NCBI GenBank assembly: GCA_040772845.1
Contig: JAXGXG010000001.1
Span: forward strand, 186,001-250,000
DNA from: PWXP01 sp040772845
Lineage (GTDB): Bacteria > Planctomycetota > Planctomycetia > Pirellulales > Thermoguttaceae
Length of the DNA stretch: 64,000 nt
Reading direction: 5' to 3'
The notes beneath the pieces are model-generated. The model was given only the letters and a program-made list of their open reading frames with translations, was not told the DNA's origin and did not search any database. The stretch's first letter is position 1. Every line of letters begins with the position of its first letter. This document shows positions 61,310-64,000 of this stretch, piece by piece. The position numbers were made by a program, and so were the translations under genes.

Positions 61310-62659
61310 TTAGCTGAACCGATAGATGCCCGGCTTGGCCACTTCAGGCGTAGGGTAGGGGCCGAGTTCGTATTTCTCGGGGCCGAGGCGGGTGGTGGAC
61401 TTCATGGCGTCGTCCCAGGTGATCTCCTGCCCGCTGTAGGCGGCTTCGCGGCCGAGGATGCCGGTCATGGTGCTCTCGGCGACCGCCTGGGCCTCGTTGA
61501 TCGGCTTGCCCTCGCGGATACTGGCGATCAGGTCCTCGTGCTCCTGCCGGTACGGGCTCGGCTGTTGCTGGCGGAAACGCCATCGGTCGCCCGACTTAGG
61601 GTAGATGGCGTCTTTGCAGTTGCTTGTGCCGCCGGCGCCGACGAGAGACTCTTCTACCTTGTTGCGGCAGCCGTTGATCTGGCGTGCCTGGCTGAACATC
61701 GAGATGCCGCCCGGGTATTCGAACTCGACGGCGAAGTGATCGAAAATATGGCCGTGGACCTCCTTGGTCCGAACCTGCCGGCCGCCGATGCCCGAGACGG
61801 CCTTGACCGGGTGCGCGCCGAGCACCCAGTTCATGATATCGAGGTTGTGCACGTGCTGCTCTACGTAGTGATCGCCGGAGAGCCAGGTGAAGTAATTCCA
61901 GTTGCGGAGCTGCCATTCCAGGTCGCTCCAGCCTTCCTGCCGATCGATGACCCAGATCTCGCCGCCGTTCCAGTAGCACTTGCCGTAGACGATTTCGCCG
62001 ATTGCGCCGTCGCGCAGCCGCTGGATCGTTTCCTGATAGCTCTTCATGTGCCGCCGCTGCGTTCCGGCCGCGATGCCCAGCCCCTTTTGTCGGGCCAGCT
62101 CGCCTGCCTGCATGACCAGTTTGACACCCGGTATATCAACGGCGGCCGGTTTCTCGATGAACGCGTGCTTGCCGGCCTCGATGGTGGCCAGGAGTTGGGC
62201 GGGGCGGAAATGGGGCGGGGTGGCCAGGATGACGTAGTTCACCTCGTCGACGGCCAGGAGCTTCTTGTAGGCGTCGAATCCGGTGAAGCACTGTTCCTTG
62301 GGGATGTCGATCTTCAGTTTGGCCAGTTGTTCGCGGCATTGGTGAAGCCGGTCATCGAACAGGTCGGCCAGAGCGACCACGCGAATATTCTTGTGGGCGA
62401 TTTCCGCGCCTTGGGCAACGTCCTCGGTATGGTAGCCGCTGGACGGATAAATGACTCGGGTGGCCGCACCCAGTGCATCGAGCGTAGCGCCCGTGCCGCG
62501 TCCGCCACACCCGACCAGACCGATCTTGATCTCCATCTCCTCGCCGGCGGCATGGGCCGCCCGATCGATCGCCAGCTCGGCCGCAGCCGCACCGGCCAGG
62601 GCGAGAGAAGACCGCTTGAGGAACTGCCGTCGCGAGACGTCGTGCTTCTGGGGCGTCAT
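61310..62659 (-). CDS. Tat-exported Gfo/Idh/MocA oxidoreductase
   Basis: This 449-residue protein starts MTPQKHDVSRRQFLKRSS, a twin-arginine signal (RRQFLK) followed by a hydrophobic Ala-rich segment, so it is exported folded with cofactor. The Rossmann motif is IGLVGCGGRGTG and the catalytic region is AGKHAFIEKPAAVD. A C-terminal GFO/IDH domain has YVEQHVHNLDIMNWVLGAHP. Such periplasmic sugar oxidoreductases are greatly expanded in planctomycetes. The start at 62659 is fixed by the Tat motif. Confidence 0.93.
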   Translation of the reverse strand: MTPQKHDVSRRQFLKRSSLALAGAAAAELAIDRAAHAAGEEMEIKIGLVGCGGRGTGATLDALGAATRVIYPSSGYHTEDVAQGAEIAHKNIRVVALADLFDDRLHQCREQLAKLKIDIPKEQCFTGFDAYKKLLAVDEVNYVILATPPHFRPAQLLATIEAGKHAFIEKPAAVDIPGVKLVMQAGELARQKGLGIAAGTQRRHMKSYQETIQRLRDGAIGEIVYGKCYWNGGEIWVIDRQEGWSDLEWQLRNWNYFTWLSGDHYVEQHVHNLDIMNWVLGAHPVKAVSGIGGRQVRTKEVHGHIFDHFAVEFEYPGGISMFSQARQINGCRNKVEESLVGAGGTSNCKDAIYPKSGDRWRFRQQQPSPYRQEHEDLIASIREGKPINEAQAVAESTMTGILGREAAYSGQEITWDDAMKSTTRLGPEKYELGPYPTPEVAKPGIYRFS

Positions 62660-62808
62660 TCTGGGGAATCCTTCATGTAGAGATGGGAGCAGGGTGAATC
62701 GACCCGTCCATCGTAGCCGGAATGGGCGAAGATTGCCAGTGTGAGGGGGAAGACGCACGTCGAGCCACACGGCAGAGCACGACTGGGCAAAGGCGCGCGA
62801 CGGATGGG

Positions 62809-62830
62809 AATACCGCCTGCAGGCGGTATT
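62809..62830. repeat. 22-base perfect palindrome
   Basis: A perfect 22-base palindrome (AATACCGCCTG and its complement) lies about 180 bases upstream of the TIM-barrel gene. Its GCC/GGC-rich core resembles the other hairpins of this window. Confidence 0.7.
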
Positions 62831-63010
62831 TTCGGTCGTTCGGGGCATTCGTGGTCTGGTCCTTACGGTCTCCCGTTGGATATGGCAGTGCCGTCTGTTA
62901 AGCTATGGATGGGGCACTCGTGTTCCCTGATCGGGATGGTGAGTTCGGTGGCTCAGGAAGCCTGGCATCTCATTGTGACCGGAGTCTCGACGATAACCGG
63001 GGTTTTGCCC

Positions 63011-63865
63011 ATGCGACTTGCGTACAGTTCCAATGCGTACATGAAATTTTCGCTGGAGGAGACCGTTCGGCGAATTGCGGCGCTGGGTTTTGAAGGCCTT
63101 GAGCTTCTGGCCGACGTGCCCCACGCGTGGCCGGCGGGACTGCTGCCGGAGCGGAAGGAGGCCATTCGCCGCTGCCTGGCGGAGGCCGGATTGGCCATTT
63201 CCAACGTGAACGGGTTCATGATGAACGCCGTGGCCGACCCGCGCCAGCCGTACTGGCATCCGTCGTGGATCGAGCCCGATCCTCATTATCGAGCGATCCG
63301 CCGGGAGCATACCAAGCGGGCGTTGCGCCTGGCGGCCGACTTGGGGGCGCCTTCCATACAAACGGAACCGGGGGGCCCTCTGGAACCGGGCGGCTCGTGG
63401 CAGAAGGCGGCGGCGCTGTTCTATGAGGAGCTCATGCCCTGCGTGCAATTGGCCGAGGAACTGGGCGTTTCTCTGCTCATCGAACCCGAGCCTGAACTGC
63501 TCGTCGAGACGTTTGAGCAGTATCTCGAAATCGCCGGCCGAGTCGATTCGCCGGCGTTGGGGTTGAACTTCGATATCGGGCACGCCTATTGCGTCGGCCA
63601 GCCGCCGGAACAATGGGTGGCCCGGCTTGCCGAGCACACGCGGCACTATCATGTGGAAGACATTGCGGCGACCCGGTGGCATGCACACCTGATTCCGGGG
63701 CAAGGGGCAATTGACCTGCCGGCCGTTTTCCGGGAGATTGTCAGGAGCGACTACCAGGGGTGGGTTACCGTGGAACTCTACCCGTATATCGACGATCCCG
63801 ATACGGCCGGCCGCCAGGCGAAGCGATACTTGGACGGGCTGATCGGGGCGAACTCGGGCGAGTAG
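63011..63865 (+). CDS. TIM-barrel sugar phosphate isomerase/epimerase
   Basis: This 284-residue AP-endonuclease-2/xylose isomerase-like barrel starts MRLAYSSNAYMKFSLEETVRRIAALGFEGLELL. Metal ligand positions are visible in LLIEPEP (Glu), LNFDIGHAY (Asp, His), HYHVEDIA and VTVELYPY (Glu). The substrate cannot be told from sequence. A UbiA-type gene follows after 46 bases. In many bacteria a similar barrel and a UbiA protein belong to the ebo/EDB cluster, so membership is possible. Confidence 0.85.
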   Translation: MRLAYSSNAYMKFSLEETVRRIAALGFEGLELLADVPHAWPAGLLPERKEAIRRCLAEAGLAISNVNGFMMNAVADPRQPYWHPSWIEPDPHYRAIRREHTKRALRLAADLGAPSIQTEPGGPLEPGGSWQKAAALFYEELMPCVQLAEELGVSLLIEPEPELLVETFEQYLEIAGRVDSPALGLNFDIGHAYCVGQPPEQWVARLAEHTRHYHVEDIAATRWHAHLIPGQGAIDLPAVFREIVRSDYQGWVTVELYPYIDDPDTAGRQAKRYLDGLIGANSGE

Positions 63866-63911
63866 CGTCGAGAATCGCATTTTTCACCAAGCGGTCAGGG
63901 GGATTGTGGTC

Positions 63912-64000
63912 ATGTCCAGCAAGAAGAAGGAATCGAAGCCCGGCCTTTCCGCCATGTTCCGCGCGCTTATGGAACTGCTGCGCGTGCCGAACCTGTTCAC
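63912..64000 (+). CDS. UbiA-family prenyltransferase, N-terminal fragment
   Basis: Only 29 codons lie in the window. After a basic start (MSSKKKESKPG) comes FRALMELLRVPNLFT, the first helix and RxPNxFT signature of UbiA/EboC-type membrane prenyltransferases. The gene runs off the window end. The assignment rests on this short motif and on the neighbouring barrel gene. Confidence 0.6.
   Translation, partial: MSSKKKESKPGLSAMFRALMELLRVPNLF

Noticed and set aside
60947..62680. 577-codon plus-strand frame opposite the Tat oxidoreductase
   Set aside because: Antisense to a gene with a clear Tat signal and Rossmann motifs.

Overview
The window is GC-rich, densely coded bacterial DNA that most likely comes from a planctomycete of the Pirellulales type. 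This is inferred from gene content: DUF1559 proteins, secreted sulfatases, Gfo/Idh/MocA oxidoreductases (one with a twin-arginine signal), a fused AroD-AroE enzyme, an oversized SecA and many right-handed hairpin repeats between genes. LPS genes (gmhA, lpxK, waaA) indicate a lipid A/Kdo outer membrane. No rRNA, tRNA or CRISPR array was seen.

Layout. 1-3590: a minus-strand winged-helix regulator, AAA+ ATPase and subtilisin-like protease (cut by the window start), a candidate regulated proteolysis or conflict module. 3785-13061: a truncated Uma2 gene, gmhA and lpxK, a peroxiredoxin, a large heptamer repeat array, a methyltransferase, secA and waaA. 13068-17967: a convergent-gene hairpin, an acyltransferase-ACP-acyl ligase fusion, an orphan antitoxin, a DUF1559 protein and an overlooked 37-residue Cys/Lys protein. 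18052-21267: hisD-hisC-hisB, with a second heptamer array inside the operon. 21366-27471: small relics, a giant zinc-ribbon/DUF1559/secretin-like protein and a DAHP synthase gene. That synthase gene follows a 25-codon leader peptide with seven consecutive aromatic residues and an intrinsic terminator, which looks like a complete attenuator.

27472-30463 is almost gene-free and packed with hairpins, tandem repeats and a decayed REP-associated transposase element. 30464-39175 encodes secreted polysaccharide-degradation functions: a beta-helix protein, an oxidoreductase, two sulfatases and an acetyltransferase. 39395-47444 is a same-strand housekeeping run (aroDE, aroK, prepilin peptidase, M24 peptidase, accB, accC, PPi-type phosphofructokinase) closed by a strong terminator. 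47672-55473 is minus-strand: an alpha/beta hydrolase, a large glycoside hydrolase, a DUF1559 relic, mutL and an NtrC-type regulator. 55740-61017 is an accessory island with a Uma2 protein, two toxin-antitoxin pairs, RhuM and scrambled partial duplications. The window ends with a Tat-exported oxidoreductase, a TIM-barrel sugar isomerase and the start of a UbiA-type prenyltransferase.

The strongest candidates for new biology are the aromatic leader peptide attenuator, the hairpins that share one core but have different, perfectly complementary outer arms, the heptamer arrays abutting start codons, and the HTH-AAA-subtilase operon.
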